From: Vibrio sp. SCSIO 43137
Lineage (GTDB): Bacteria > Pseudomonadota > Gammaproteobacteria > Enterobacterales > Vibrionaceae
NCBI RefSeq assembly: GCF_028201475.1
Contig: NZ_CP116383.1
Coordinates: 682,001 to 746,000 of the forward strand
DNA length: 64,000 nucleotides
Direction of reading: 5' to 3'
The translations under genes were made by a program, and so were the position numbers. The notes below the pieces were generated by a model, which did no database searches, was not told the DNA's origin, and saw only the letters and a program-made list of their open reading frames with translations. Shown here piece by piece: positions 9,702-17,145 of the stretch. Within the stretch, counting starts at the first letter, position 1; the number at the start of each line of letters is the position of its first letter.

Positions 9702-10088
9702 ATGAACTCAAAACAAGTGGTACTTGCCTTCTGGCAAGCGATGCAATCTAACGACTTTGCCAAAGCGGCAGAGCGGTTAAGCCCTGATTTTGAAGGCTAT
9801 TGGCCGCAATCGGGTGAGTTGACTTTAGGGCGTGAAAATTTTACCGCCATCAACAGTTATTATCCGGCCAATGGTCGCTGGCAGTTTGATATCCACTCTG
9901 TTGTTTGCGAAGGCGATACCGTGGTAACAGATGTCTCCATTACGGATGGCGTACAAAAAGCACGGGCTGTTACTTTTCATACTGTGACTGACGGATTAAT
10001 TACCAGACAAAAAGAGTTCTGGCCCGATGAAATGGAAGCGCAGCCGTGGCGTGCTCAATGGGTTAAGGTGGTAAAAGAGCATAACTAA
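9702..10088 (+). CDS. SnoaL/NTF2-like domain protein
   Basis: A 128-residue single-domain protein with the NTF2/SnoaL-like pattern: an N-terminal helix (VVLAFWQAMQSNDFAKAAERLSP), aromatic strand residues (FEGYWPQSGE) and terminal beta strands carrying VVTDVSITDG and AVTFHTVTDGLI. It ends in KEFWPDEMEAQPWRAQW. SnoaL-type proteins are small cone-shaped ketosteroid-isomerase-like folds acting as isomerases, hydrolases or ligand binders; family membership does not give a reaction here. It lies in a run of small same-strand genes (9116-11176) with short gaps and may be co-transcribed with the HAD gene 20 bp downstream. Confidence 0.75.
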   Translation: MNSKQVVLAFWQAMQSNDFAKAAERLSPDFEGYWPQSGELTLGRENFTAINSYYPANGRWQFDIHSVVCEGDTVVTDVSITDGVQKARAVTFHTVTDGLITRQKEFWPDEMEAQPWRAQWVKVVKEHN

Positions 10089-10108
10089 GTTAAAGCAGGG
10101 AGGCTTTA

Positions 10109-10597
10109 ATGAAAAATATCTATCTGTTTGACTGGGGAGACACTCTGATGGTCGACTTTAAGGGTCAACAGGGAAAGATGTGCCATTGGAATAAGGTTCA
10201 GGCGACTGATGGGGCAAAAGACGTTCTGGCTGAGTTGTCAAAAAATCATCTTATTTATGTTGCGACTAATGCCGCAGATTCGACGGAATCTGACATTAAG
10301 AAGGCTTTTGAGAGGGTAGAACTGGCCCAATATATTGATGGCTATTTTTGTAAGACTAATCTGGGTGTTGGTAAAGGGACGCCGGAGTTTTTTAGCCGGA
10401 TTATAAAATCTCTTAAAGTGTCTCCGCATATGATTACCATGGTTGGAGACTCCTATAATAATGATATTGCGCCGGCTATATCTGCAGGTATTCATGCCAT
10501 CTGGATTTCCTCTCAAAATGATCATTCTCATTTAAATGACGAAGCTCAGCAGATAGATAAGCTGCGGGATATACTCGTTAAGCGAGAAGCAAGATAG
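10109..10597 (+). CDS. HAD-superfamily hydrolase
   Basis: A 162-residue small HAD phosphatase. Motif I is FDWGDTL with the nucleophile at Asp8. The usual second Asp two residues later is Gly, as in the FDWGDTL/FDLGGTL branch of the superfamily. Motif II is seen in VATNAAD, a Lys in GVGKGTPEF and motif IV in MVGDSYNNDIAPAISAG. The cap domain is minimal, so the substrate is probably a phosphorylated small molecule. A strong ribosome-binding site (GGGAGG) precedes the ATG. The next gene encodes a P-loop kinase-like protein 39 bp downstream; a matched kinase/phosphatase pair is a reasonable but untested idea. Confidence 0.88.
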   Translation: MKNIYLFDWGDTLMVDFKGQQGKMCHWNKVQATDGAKDVLAELSKNHLIYVATNAADSTESDIKKAFERVELAQYIDGYFCKTNLGVGKGTPEFFSRIIKSLKVSPHMITMVGDSYNNDIAPAISAGIHAIWISSQNDHSHLNDEAQQIDKLRDILVKREAR

Positions 10598-10636
10598 AAG
10601 GGGCGATCTTCTGATTTTTATAGCTTAGGAGCATAA

Positions 10637-11176
10637 ATGGCAAAGGTTGTATTTGTATCAGGGATTCATGGCGCCGGTAAGTCAACCTTCTGTGAAGAGT
10701 TACAACATAGGTTGCAAATAGCACATTACTCAAGTAGTAGCCTGATTAAAGCCAACTCGGGTTATGCCGAGCTGCAGAAGTTGGCCAGCAATATTGATGA
10801 AAAGCAGCTTATTCTTCTGGATGCACTGTCCAAACTAACAGATCCAGCCATTATTCTTGATGGCCATTTTTGTTTGTTGAATCATAAAGGCGAAGTGGTT
10901 GAGATTAACGATGAAATTGCTTACCGGATATCGCCTTCGGCCATTGTCCATATCACTTGCCCTGCCGATGTTATCCATCAAAGATTAATGAAGCGGGATA
11001 GTGCCACTTTTTCCGTTGAGTTATTAGATGAGATGCAACTGAAAGAGACAGAAAAAGCCGCTCAGATAGCGGCTGATCTTAACATTCCGCTGATGAACTT
11101 CTGTTCGGGAGAGTGTATGGATGCCATTATCCGAAATTTGTATCCTTTATGCGCAGATGAGCCTGAATGTGTTTAG
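10637..11176 (+). CDS. P-loop nucleotide kinase-like (AAA_18/AAA_33) protein
   Basis: A 179-residue P-loop protein starting MAKVVFVSGIHGAGKST, where GIHGAGKS (residues 9-16) is a clear Walker A. A DGHFCLL segment (about 75-81) is the likely Walker B/substrate region, and VIHQRLMKRD resembles the LID Arg-containing segment of nucleoside or shikimate-type kinases. It probably phosphorylates a small nucleoside or similar molecule, or acts as a small ATPase; the precise substrate is unknown. AGGAG sits just before the ATG. It ends the run of small accessory genes starting at 9116. Confidence 0.8.
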   Translation: MAKVVFVSGIHGAGKSTFCEELQHRLQIAHYSSSSLIKANSGYAELQKLASNIDEKQLILLDALSKLTDPAIILDGHFCLLNHKGEVVEINDEIAYRISPSAIVHITCPADVIHQRLMKRDSATFSVELLDEMQLKETEKAAQIAADLNIPLMNFCSGECMDAIIRNLYPLCADEPECV

Positions 11177-11318
11177 TTGGTTCGACTAAGCGCCGATATT
11201 GTAAGCGGTTATGTAGCACATAAAAACCATGTCAAACTGAACTAACAACGAAATTTTTTCCAACTGCTGCCTTTCTAATTCTTTAATGAACAAGAGCTAA
11301 TCGATTAAGGAAGCACTT

Positions 11319-12095
11319 TTGCCACGAACACTACTGACCTTTTGCCTCTCCGTATTTCTGACTGGATGCGTTAAAAGCGAGGAGAAAAAGGATCTTGCTT
11401 ATATTCAGTCCGGGCAGGAAGAATCAGATTACCGAATTCTGTTTATTCACGGCTCTCCCGGTAGTAAAGAGGGGTATCAGGCTTATCTGGACCACCCTGA
11501 TTTGGCGCAGCGTGCTGAACTGATTTCTGCCGACAGGCTTGGTTATGGAGCCAATCCCCGTATTCCCGAACCATCAATAATGCAGCAGGCAGTTGCGCTG
11601 CAGCCTTTTTTGTCAGACAACAAAAAGAATATTTTAGTCGGGCACTCTCTTGGCAGTCCGATAGCTCTGCAACTGGCTCTGTTAGATCCTGAAAAGGTAG
11701 CCGGTATGGTGCTGGTGGCGTCGGCATTTGATCCTGAACTGGAACACCCTAAATGGTATAACCTTCTGGCAGATACCATTGTGGTCAAATGGCTGCTATC
11801 AAAAGATATGAATAACTCAAATGAAGAGATGATGGTGTTATCGCAAGAGCTGACAGAATTGAGCTCTAAGGATTGGTCGCGACTAACTATGCCTATTGAT
11901 ATCGTTCATGGTGATGAAGATAAACTGGCTGACCCTGACAATGCCGAATATGTCTATAACAAGCTATCACAGCAGGATGCAACATTAACCATACTCAGGC
12001 AAAAAGGCCATTTTGTGTTGTGGAAAGATCACGAGATGATAGTCAGACAAATTGTTAAGTTGCTGGAGCGGGTAGGGCAGATCAAGCAAGGTTAA
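11319..12095 (+). CDS. Lipoprotein alpha/beta hydrolase
   Basis: A 258-residue predicted lipoprotein. The start is TTG at 11319, preceded by TAAGGAAG, and gives a signal peptide ending LSVFLTGC with the lipobox Cys at residue 17. The rest is an alpha/beta-hydrolase: oxyanion HGSPGS (about 44-49), nucleophile elbow GHSLGS (about 108-113), an acidic residue in VHGDEDKLADP and a catalytic His in KGHFVLW near the end. It would act on an ester or amide substrate in the periplasm or at the outer-membrane inner face. The gene is monocistronic, and a hairpin terminator separates it from the convergent gene at 12179. Confidence 0.85.
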   Translation: MPRTLLTFCLSVFLTGCVKSEEKKDLAYIQSGQEESDYRILFIHGSPGSKEGYQAYLDHPDLAQRAELISADRLGYGANPRIPEPSIMQQAVALQPFLSDNKKNILVGHSLGSPIALQLALLDPEKVAGMVLVASAFDPELEHPKWYNLLADTIVVKWLLSKDMNNSNEEMMVLSQELTELSSKDWSRLTMPIDIVHGDEDKLADPDNAEYVYNKLSQQDATLTILRQKGHFVLWKDHEMIVRQIVKLLERVGQIKQG

Positions 12096-12111
12096 ACTTG
12101 ATTAAAAAATA

Positions 12112-12146
12112 AAAGCCACTGTTCCCAATAAGGGGGCAGTGGCTTT
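12112..12146. terminator. Bidirectional terminator
   Basis: AAAGCCACTG (12112-12121) pairs with CAGTGGCTTT (12137-12146), with inner CCC/GGG pairing. It lies between two convergent genes and has A- and T-rich flanks on opposite sides. Confidence 0.8.
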
Positions 12147-12178
12147 ATTGCTTTCTGATTATCAGCCTGATAGCGAGG

Positions 12179-14377
12179 TTACTGCGTCACACCAGCGATT
12201 ACAGAAGGATCACCGGTTACTACAGGCATGGTTCCGATATTTGCACTTCCGGTTACTCCGCTTGGTACAGGAACTGGTGGATCGGTTATCACAAGGCTGC
12301 CGCATTGTCCTGCTGCTGTTTGCATAGTTTGTTCAACATCCAGCGCCTTTATGACATATTGGTTTGAGTCGCCAAGCAGAACGCCATCAGCAATAGAGAA
12401 TAGCGGACGGTACTGACCACCACTATTGGTTGCCGGAATACCCCAGAAATCGCCATTACCACCATAGTTTACCATGTAAGTCTGACCGTCATAGCTGCCG
12501 GCACTGCCGCTGCGGTCATTGGCATCTGAATGTTGATATACGATCTGAAGTGGTTTTTCAAAGCTGACAATATTGTTCGAGCCATCTCTGACAGTGGATA
12601 ACTGATTCCATGACTGAATACCGGTTTCCCAGACATAAAATTCAGTTACCACGCCCGGATCATAAATGTCATAGCTGTTGCTGACGGTACCCGGAATCAT
12701 AGGTCCGCTGCGTACACCCCAGCTGTGAGGTGTCGGGTCAATATTGCTTTGAGTAAGTGCGGCATCATAACGCACTGGCTCACCGCTGGTGACACTCACC
12801 AGAGTTAATGCGTTACCGCCTGTTGTGGCAAAAGTATAGGTAAACGGACCTGCGGTTGTTTCGAACGGACTGCCTGCACCACTGTAGTTAGTCAGATCGC
12901 CCAGTTCCAGATTACCAATCGGACAGTTGTCATAACAGGTAAGAGTAACGGAACCAGACTGTAGCAACTCACCAGAGCCGGTTTCACTGCCGTTAACAAA
13001 AGATTGCTCGTAATAGGTCAGTGCTGGCTGACCATCAAGGTATTTCACTTCCCCGCCTAACTGCTCTGAATACATATACAAAGTTTCGTTAGCCGCTAAT
13101 ACGATCTGCACAGGGGTTTGCGAAGTAACTGTCGAACCATTGCTGCCCCAGGCCAGCTTACCAGTTTTGTAGAAACCATCACTGCCTACAGAGTCGTCTG
13201 CTGCGGTGAGGTAGTTTACAACCCACTGATCGTAGCTGCTGTCAGCAAAGATAGCATCGTCCCAGTAAGAGAAGCTGATACCGCGGGCATTGGCTAAGTT
13301 CAGGCTTTTAACCGTGTTTTTGATTAAGCGTCCCGGAGCATTGATATAGGTATAGTTTGTCTGAACGCCATTATCGTCTTTGACAATGGTATCACCGTTG
13401 GAGAGCGCACCATCTGTTTCAGTCCATGCTCCCCAATAGCCTATATATCCGTAGCTTTCATAGCTGCCGTTAGAGTCACTGTCGTACTTGACTGGGAAGC
13501 CGCTATTGATGTCGACCTTAGCACCTGTCGTTGCGTTGTATAAACCGTAACGATGCACAAAACTATCGTAGTTAGTGCGGCTTAAGCACTGTCCGGTAAA
13601 GCTGTTTGACTTATATGGCAGGCTTGAAAAGTCGCCACTGACACTCTGAACAAGTACATGGGTGGTATTGTAAGCCAATGCGTAAGAGGTCTCTCCGGCT
13701 CCGCTACCGGTACGGCTGACACCTGTCAGTGCAATACCGCTTGAGCGATCACTCGACATAATTACACTGGCTCTCTGGGTATAAGAGTCAGAGCCGTTGG
13801 TTGACGACTCATACATGGTAAAGCCGATGGATCCCGGTACAGAGTTAACGGTTTTTACTTCACCACCGCCACGTTGATTGTTCGCGGTGAAGTTGTCGAA
13901 GAAGTCAAAATTAAACTGGAACTGACCGAAAGGATTATCTGCGCTGACACCGCCGGTTACTTCTGCTTTAAACCGGATTGCCTGTTCATCTCCACCGGAG
14001 CCGATTTCCGGCAACCAGAAGTGCGCTTGCAAAGGGGAAAAGTCATCTTCGCGGGTAACGTTGGCAATGGCCTTCATATAGCTGGGCGTGTTTGCCGCTC
14101 CTGAAGACTGGCCTTGTGAACCGTCGTCCTGCTCATCAAAACAGGCGGATTCGTCTGCTAATACAGAATAAGCCCCCTGATTTACAAACTCTGTACTGTT
14201 GAACTGATCGGTAAAGCAGAGAATGCTGTTGACTAAGTTAATCGGCTCAAGTGCGGCATTCCAGATATGAGAGTTGGTTTGTGCATTACTGTAATCTGTG
14301 CCGGGGTCGTTATAAGCGGCAAGTGATGCTGTTGGTGAAAGCAGGGCGATAGCAAAAGCAATTTTATTAATTTTCAT
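12179..14377 (-). CDS. Large exported protein of unknown function
   Basis: A 732-residue protein I do not recognise. A Sec signal peptide (MKINKIAFAIALLSPTASLA, cleavage near residue 20) precedes a Ser/Gly/Thr/Asn/Tyr-rich, strand-forming sequence without further membrane helices. DSDSNGSYESYG (around 300) resembles a calcium-binding DxDxNG loop. Paired cysteines (CYDNCPIG and others) suggest periplasmic or surface oxidation. The C-terminus is Pro/Gly/Val-rich and ends GVTQ, with no sorting tag I know. It starts inside the last codons of a 52-residue lipoprotein gene on the same strand (11 nt overlap), so the two are likely translationally coupled and may work as an envelope pair. Confidence 0.8.
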   Translation of the reverse strand: MKINKIAFAIALLSPTASLAAYNDPGTDYSNAQTNSHIWNAALEPINLVNSILCFTDQFNSTEFVNQGAYSVLADESACFDEQDDGSQGQSSGAANTPSYMKAIANVTREDDFSPLQAHFWLPEIGSGGDEQAIRFKAEVTGGVSADNPFGQFQFNFDFFDNFTANNQRGGGEVKTVNSVPGSIGFTMYESSTNGSDSYTQRASVIMSSDRSSGIALTGVSRTGSGAGETSYALAYNTTHVLVQSVSGDFSSLPYKSNSFTGQCLSRTNYDSFVHRYGLYNATTGAKVDINSGFPVKYDSDSNGSYESYGYIGYWGAWTETDGALSNGDTIVKDDNGVQTNYTYINAPGRLIKNTVKSLNLANARGISFSYWDDAIFADSSYDQWVVNYLTAADDSVGSDGFYKTGKLAWGSNGSTVTSQTPVQIVLAANETLYMYSEQLGGEVKYLDGQPALTYYEQSFVNGSETGSGELLQSGSVTLTCYDNCPIGNLELGDLTNYSGAGSPFETTAGPFTYTFATTGGNALTLVSVTSGEPVRYDAALTQSNIDPTPHSWGVRSGPMIPGTVSNSYDIYDPGVVTEFYVWETGIQSWNQLSTVRDGSNNIVSFEKPLQIVYQHSDANDRSGSAGSYDGQTYMVNYGGNGDFWGIPATNSGGQYRPLFSIADGVLLGDSNQYVIKALDVEQTMQTAAGQCGSLVITDPPVPVPSGVTGSANIGTMPVVTGDPSVIAGVTQ

Positions 14378-14525
14378 TAGTGACTACCTCCAGTTGCTGA
14401 GGCAAAGTCAAAGTTGCCGTGGCGACTTTTGTTGCACTGCCGTCACCACCTCCGCCACCACCACATGCGACTAACCCGAAAGCCAGCAACAACACACTCA
14501 ATGCACTTATTACAGTTTTAAACAT
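14367..14525 (-). CDS. Small predicted lipoprotein (52 aa) coupled to the large exported protein
   Basis: A 52-codon gene with a good ribosome-binding site (TTAAGGAGTGG before ATG). The product starts MFKTVISALSVLLLAFGLVAC; the lipobox LVAC puts the lipid-bearing Cys at residue 21, followed by six glycines, so the mature part is only 32 residues, ending in QQLEVVTNEN. Its stop overlaps the start of the 732-residue gene by 11 nt. Signal peptide, lipobox and coupling make it more credible than a chance ORF. It might tether or chaperone the downstream protein. No function is known to me. Confidence 0.75.
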   Translation of the reverse strand: MFKTVISALSVLLLAFGLVACGGGGGGDGSATKVATATLTLPQQLEVVTNEN

Positions 14526-15197
14526 AACCACTCCTTAACCACGAGCTGTTTAACCGATATCTAAAGAATAAAATCAAAACACACAGTAAGAATAGGGTTG
14601 TTTGAAGTGATTAAAAAACGGTTAATTGATATAAATATCTATAATAAGATGACCAACACTTATTTATGTAAGTTATTTGTAATTGAGCTTAATAAGAAAG
14701 TGATCTGAGTGGTGTTTGTCAGAAATAATACGTCAGGAGTAATGAGTAAAACTAAGTTGTTTTGGCCAGATTATCGCAATGCAAACGCTACTGGTTTAAT
14801 AGTGTTTTAATTGTAACTTATTGATTGAGTAAGTACTCTAAATGGCTGTATGCCATGATTGAAACTGGGTGAACATCGAGTTTTTACTCATATCACATAC
14901 ATCAATATATCATGTGAAACTTGTAGTTAAACTTTTTAGAATGAGCCAATGAATAACGACTGAGCTTTTTGTTGAATATTTTTGTTGTGCTAATAGTGAG
15001 AATAATTAGCTTTTAGATTCTAACTGAGCGTTACCATGCTGATTGTTTTGTTAGTTATAAAGGAAGTGGCTCGTCAGCTAGCAGAAGCTAATTAATTTTG
15101 TTTGAGATGGTGAGTTAAATGCTAGAAATTACATTTTTACGCGCACAAAAATGTAGTTTTAATCTTTTTTTATGCGCATTAAAGTGTGGGAAGGAAG
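14526..15197. other. 672 bp AT-rich gap without a supportable gene
   Basis: This stretch upstream of the small lipoprotein gene and downstream of the ArsR gene is strongly AT-rich and holds no long frame on either strand. It must contain the promoter for the 14525-12179 pair near 14540-14650, but I could not pick convincing -35/-10 boxes. A 22-codon frame at 14742-14810 has its AGGAG too close to the ATG to support. Confidence 0.5.
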
Positions 15198-15887
15198 TTA
15201 CAGCAGTGAAGCCGGAATCCTGTATTTGCGTGAAAAGGCCGTCAATCCTTTCTGAGAAAAGCTAATGGCTCTGGAGTCGAGATCCTGAGTTGCCCACTTT
15301 TGCTCAATTGCGTCCGTAAGAATCCAGCTTCCTAATTTTCCTGCCAGATGGCTGCGCCTTTCACTCCAGTCTAGACAGGCCTTACACAGTGGGTGCTTAC
15401 TGCTTTTTAGCTGATTGAAGTCGTAACCCAGCTCGTCAAAAAAGCTTTTGCCTTGTTCAGTTAATGTTGCGTCATTTCCGGCATCAATAATCAGCCCTTC
15501 AGAGATCAGAGCATCAAACAGAGCCACACCAAGCTCACCGGCAAGATGGTCATAGCAAATCCGCGCTCTGCGAAGCCTTTTATCGCTAGGCCCGGTAGAT
15601 ACCTGAGCGGTGACCATTTCCGAGCTTATGTTTAACAGCTGCTCCAGCAGATCGGCAATTTTGCCGTCCTTTAACTGGAAGTACTTATGTCTCCCCTGTT
15701 TGCGGACAATAAGTAACTCTCCCTCGACCAGCTTTTGCAGGTGGCTACTAGCGGTTTGCGGTGTGATGTCTGCCTCAACAGAAAGCTCTGTCGCTGTCAG
15801 GGCTTTTCCTCCCATTAGCGCAATTAGCATTTTTGAACGGGCTTGATCGCCAATCAGGTTTGCCAGATAGGCAATATTGGGTTCCAT
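15198..15887 (-). CDS. ArsR-family winged-helix regulator
   Basis: A 229-residue regulator. The N-terminal ArsR/HTH_20 winged helix (about 5-80) reads DQARSKMLIALMGGKALTATELSVEADITPQTASSHLQKLVEGELL, the classic ArsR recognition pattern. The C-terminal half (about 100-229) is a helical region with CKACLDWSERRSHLAGKLGSWI, as in the long ArsR proteins that accompany monooxygenase/NIPSNAP genes. C-x2-C (in KHPLCKACLDW) could bind metal, but this is speculative. It is divergent from the NIPSNAP gene across 88 bp and probably controls that operon. Confidence 0.85.
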   Translation of the reverse strand: MEPNIAYLANLIGDQARSKMLIALMGGKALTATELSVEADITPQTASSHLQKLVEGELLIVRKQGRHKYFQLKDGKIADLLEQLLNISSEMVTAQVSTGPSDKRLRRARICYDHLAGELGVALFDALISEGLIIDAGNDATLTEQGKSFFDELGYDFNQLKSSKHPLCKACLDWSERRSHLAGKLGSWILTDAIEQKWATQDLDSRAISFSQKGLTAFSRKYRIPASLL

Positions 15888-15975
15888 AAGAGATTACCGG
15901 TTAGTTCGATGCACATCGAAGCATGCAAAGCAGTAGCAGGTAGACTGCCTCAAAACAAAGCAGGAGACAACAATA

Positions 15976-16332
15976 ATGAAAATCACATGTTTTATTGAGT
16001 ACCGGATTGATCCATTTAAGGCTGAACTGTTTGAGCAGTATGCTGAGAACTGGAGCGAGATTATTACACTATGCGGGGGAGATTTGCTTGGCTATTTTTT
16101 GCCTTATGAAGGTTCTAACGACAGAGCTTTCGGGCTGATAAGTTTCAATAGCTTAGCAGACTATGAAGCTTACCGGGACAGACTACGCAAATCGGATTTA
16201 GGCAAGGCTAACTTTGTTTTTGCGCAGACAGAGCAGTTTATTAACGAAGAGAAGCGTTCTTTTTTGAAAGTCGTTCAGTCCAGCTATAAGAGAGCACCAG
16301 AAGGAGATGTCTATGATTGCGGTAATATTTGA
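15976..16332 (+). CDS. NIPSNAP-family protein
   Basis: A 118-residue dimeric alpha/beta-barrel (ferredoxin-like) protein of the NIPSNAP family. It opens with [26 protein letters not shown] and has the internal pattern [32 protein letters not shown]. The function of bacterial NIPSNAPs is not settled; they resemble the ABM monooxygenase fold. AGGAG precedes the start. The gene overlaps the following ABM gene by 20 nt and is divergent from an ArsR regulator, so the three form a compact cluster. Confidence 0.85.
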   Translation: MKITCFIEYRIDPFKAELFEQYAENWSEIITLCGGDLLGYFLPYEGSNDRAFGLISFNSLADYEAYRDRLRKSDLGKANFVFAQTEQFINEEKRSFLKVVQSSYKRAPEGDVYDCGNI

Positions 16333-16645
16333 GGTGACGCCGAAACAGAGTGGTAAAGACAAATACTTTGAAACGGCAAAAATGTTAAAAGAAGAGTTAA
16401 GCCAGATAGATGGTTTTATCTCTGTCGAGCGATTTCAAAGCCTTGTTAACCCGGATACTTTTCTTTCGCTCTCATTCTGGCGTGATGAAGAGGCGGTACT
16501 GAAATGGCGAAGCAACAACAAGCATCAGCTTGCCCAGCAGTTGGGAAGGCATGACTTGTTTGCCGGTTACCGGCTAAGGGTAGCAGAGATAGTCCGCGAT
16601 TACGGGCTGGATGAGCGGGAGCAGGCACCTGCGGATCTTTCTTAA
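16313..16645 (+). CDS. Antibiotic-biosynthesis-monooxygenase (ABM) domain protein
   Basis: A 110-residue ABM-fold protein: [29 protein letters not shown], then [33 protein letters not shown] and [28 protein letters not shown], as in YgiN/HmoB-type proteins. ABM proteins oxidise quinols or polyaromatic compounds, or degrade haem; the substrate here is unknown. The ATG at 16313 is preferred over 16307 because AAGGAG lies at proper spacing. It overlaps the NIPSNAP gene and is followed by a strong terminator at 16675. Confidence 0.85.
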   Translation: MIAVIFEVTPKQSGKDKYFETAKMLKEELSQIDGFISVERFQSLVNPDTFLSLSFWRDEEAVLKWRSNNKHQLAQQLGRHDLFAGYRLRVAEIVRDYGLDEREQAPADLS

Positions 16646-16674
16646 CTATCTTGCCAATAGAGGTTTATAAACAT

Positions 16675-16703
16675 AAAACAGGGAACGTAATGTTCCCTGT
16701 TTT
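16675..16703. terminator. Terminator of the NIPSNAP-ABM operon
   Basis: AAAACAGGGAAC (16675-16686) pairs perfectly with GTTCCCTGTTTT (16692-16703) over a 5-nt loop. Twelve base pairs with A- and T-runs allow termination in both directions. It marks the left edge of the hipBA module. Confidence 0.88.
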
Positions 16704-16809
16704 ACAGCACTTAAGTTGTTTTTGGTGTAATATACAACTCTAAAGTTGTCACAAGTGTATATTACAACTAATATGTTGTTAGTGATGATTGAAACAACAT
16801 TAAAGTTGT
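16704..16809 (+). promoter_or_regulatory. Four phased palindromic operators upstream of hipB
   Basis: The palindrome ACAAC-N6-GTTGT occurs at 16734-16749, 16764-16779 and 16794-16809. A one-mismatch copy, ACAGC-N6-GTTGT, lies at 16704-16719. The starts are exactly 30 bp apart, about three helical turns, placing all sites on one face of the DNA. HipB antitoxins of E. coli bind multiple operators of this sort to repress hipBA. These are therefore the likely autoregulatory sites, and the hipBA promoter must lie among them. Confidence 0.85.
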
Positions 16810-16821
16810 TTGAGGTGTTTC

Positions 16822-17145
16822 GTGAAGGACATTGATGAACTGGCAAAGCTACTTGTAGAGCAACGTAAAAAGCTGGGTATTGAGCAAAAAGAGATGTACA
16901 TGCGAATTGGCATGAAGCAGCAACAATATCAGCGTATTGAGGCGGGCAGTGATGTGAAGTTGTCGACCTTACTCCGAGTATTGGAAGGGCTTGATTTGGA
17001 ACTCTCGATCACGCCTAAAGGGAGCAAAGCATGTTCTGTTCTTGAAGAGCCTGTTATTCAAGGTCAGAGAGACGTACCTAAAAGTGACCAGTTGCAAGAC
17101 GATGGTGATGATCTTGGTTTTTGGTTTGGCTCCGGAGATAAATGA
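16822..17145 (+). CDS. hipB: HipB-like antitoxin, XRE-family HTH
   Basis: A 107-residue DNA-binding antitoxin. The Cro/C1-type helix-turn-helix lies at about 10-60 (LVEQRKKLGIEQKEMYMRIGMKQQQYQRIEAG), ending in LEGLDLELSITPKG, the typical HipB dimer strand. An acidic C-terminal tail of about 35 residues could contact the toxin. The start is GTG at 16822 with GAGG upstream; earlier in-frame codons lie in the operator. It overlaps hipA by 4 nt (ATGA), the usual antitoxin-first order. Four phased palindromes upstream support autorepression. Confidence 0.88.
   Translation: MKDIDELAKLLVEQRKKLGIEQKEMYMRIGMKQQQYQRIEAGSDVKLSTLLRVLEGLDLELSITPKGSKACSVLEEPVIQGQRDVPKSDQLQDDGDDLGFWFGSGDK

Noticed and set aside
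14742..14810. 22-codon ORF after AGGAG
   Set aside because: The ribosome-binding site is only two bases from the ATG, and the peptide has no supporting feature.
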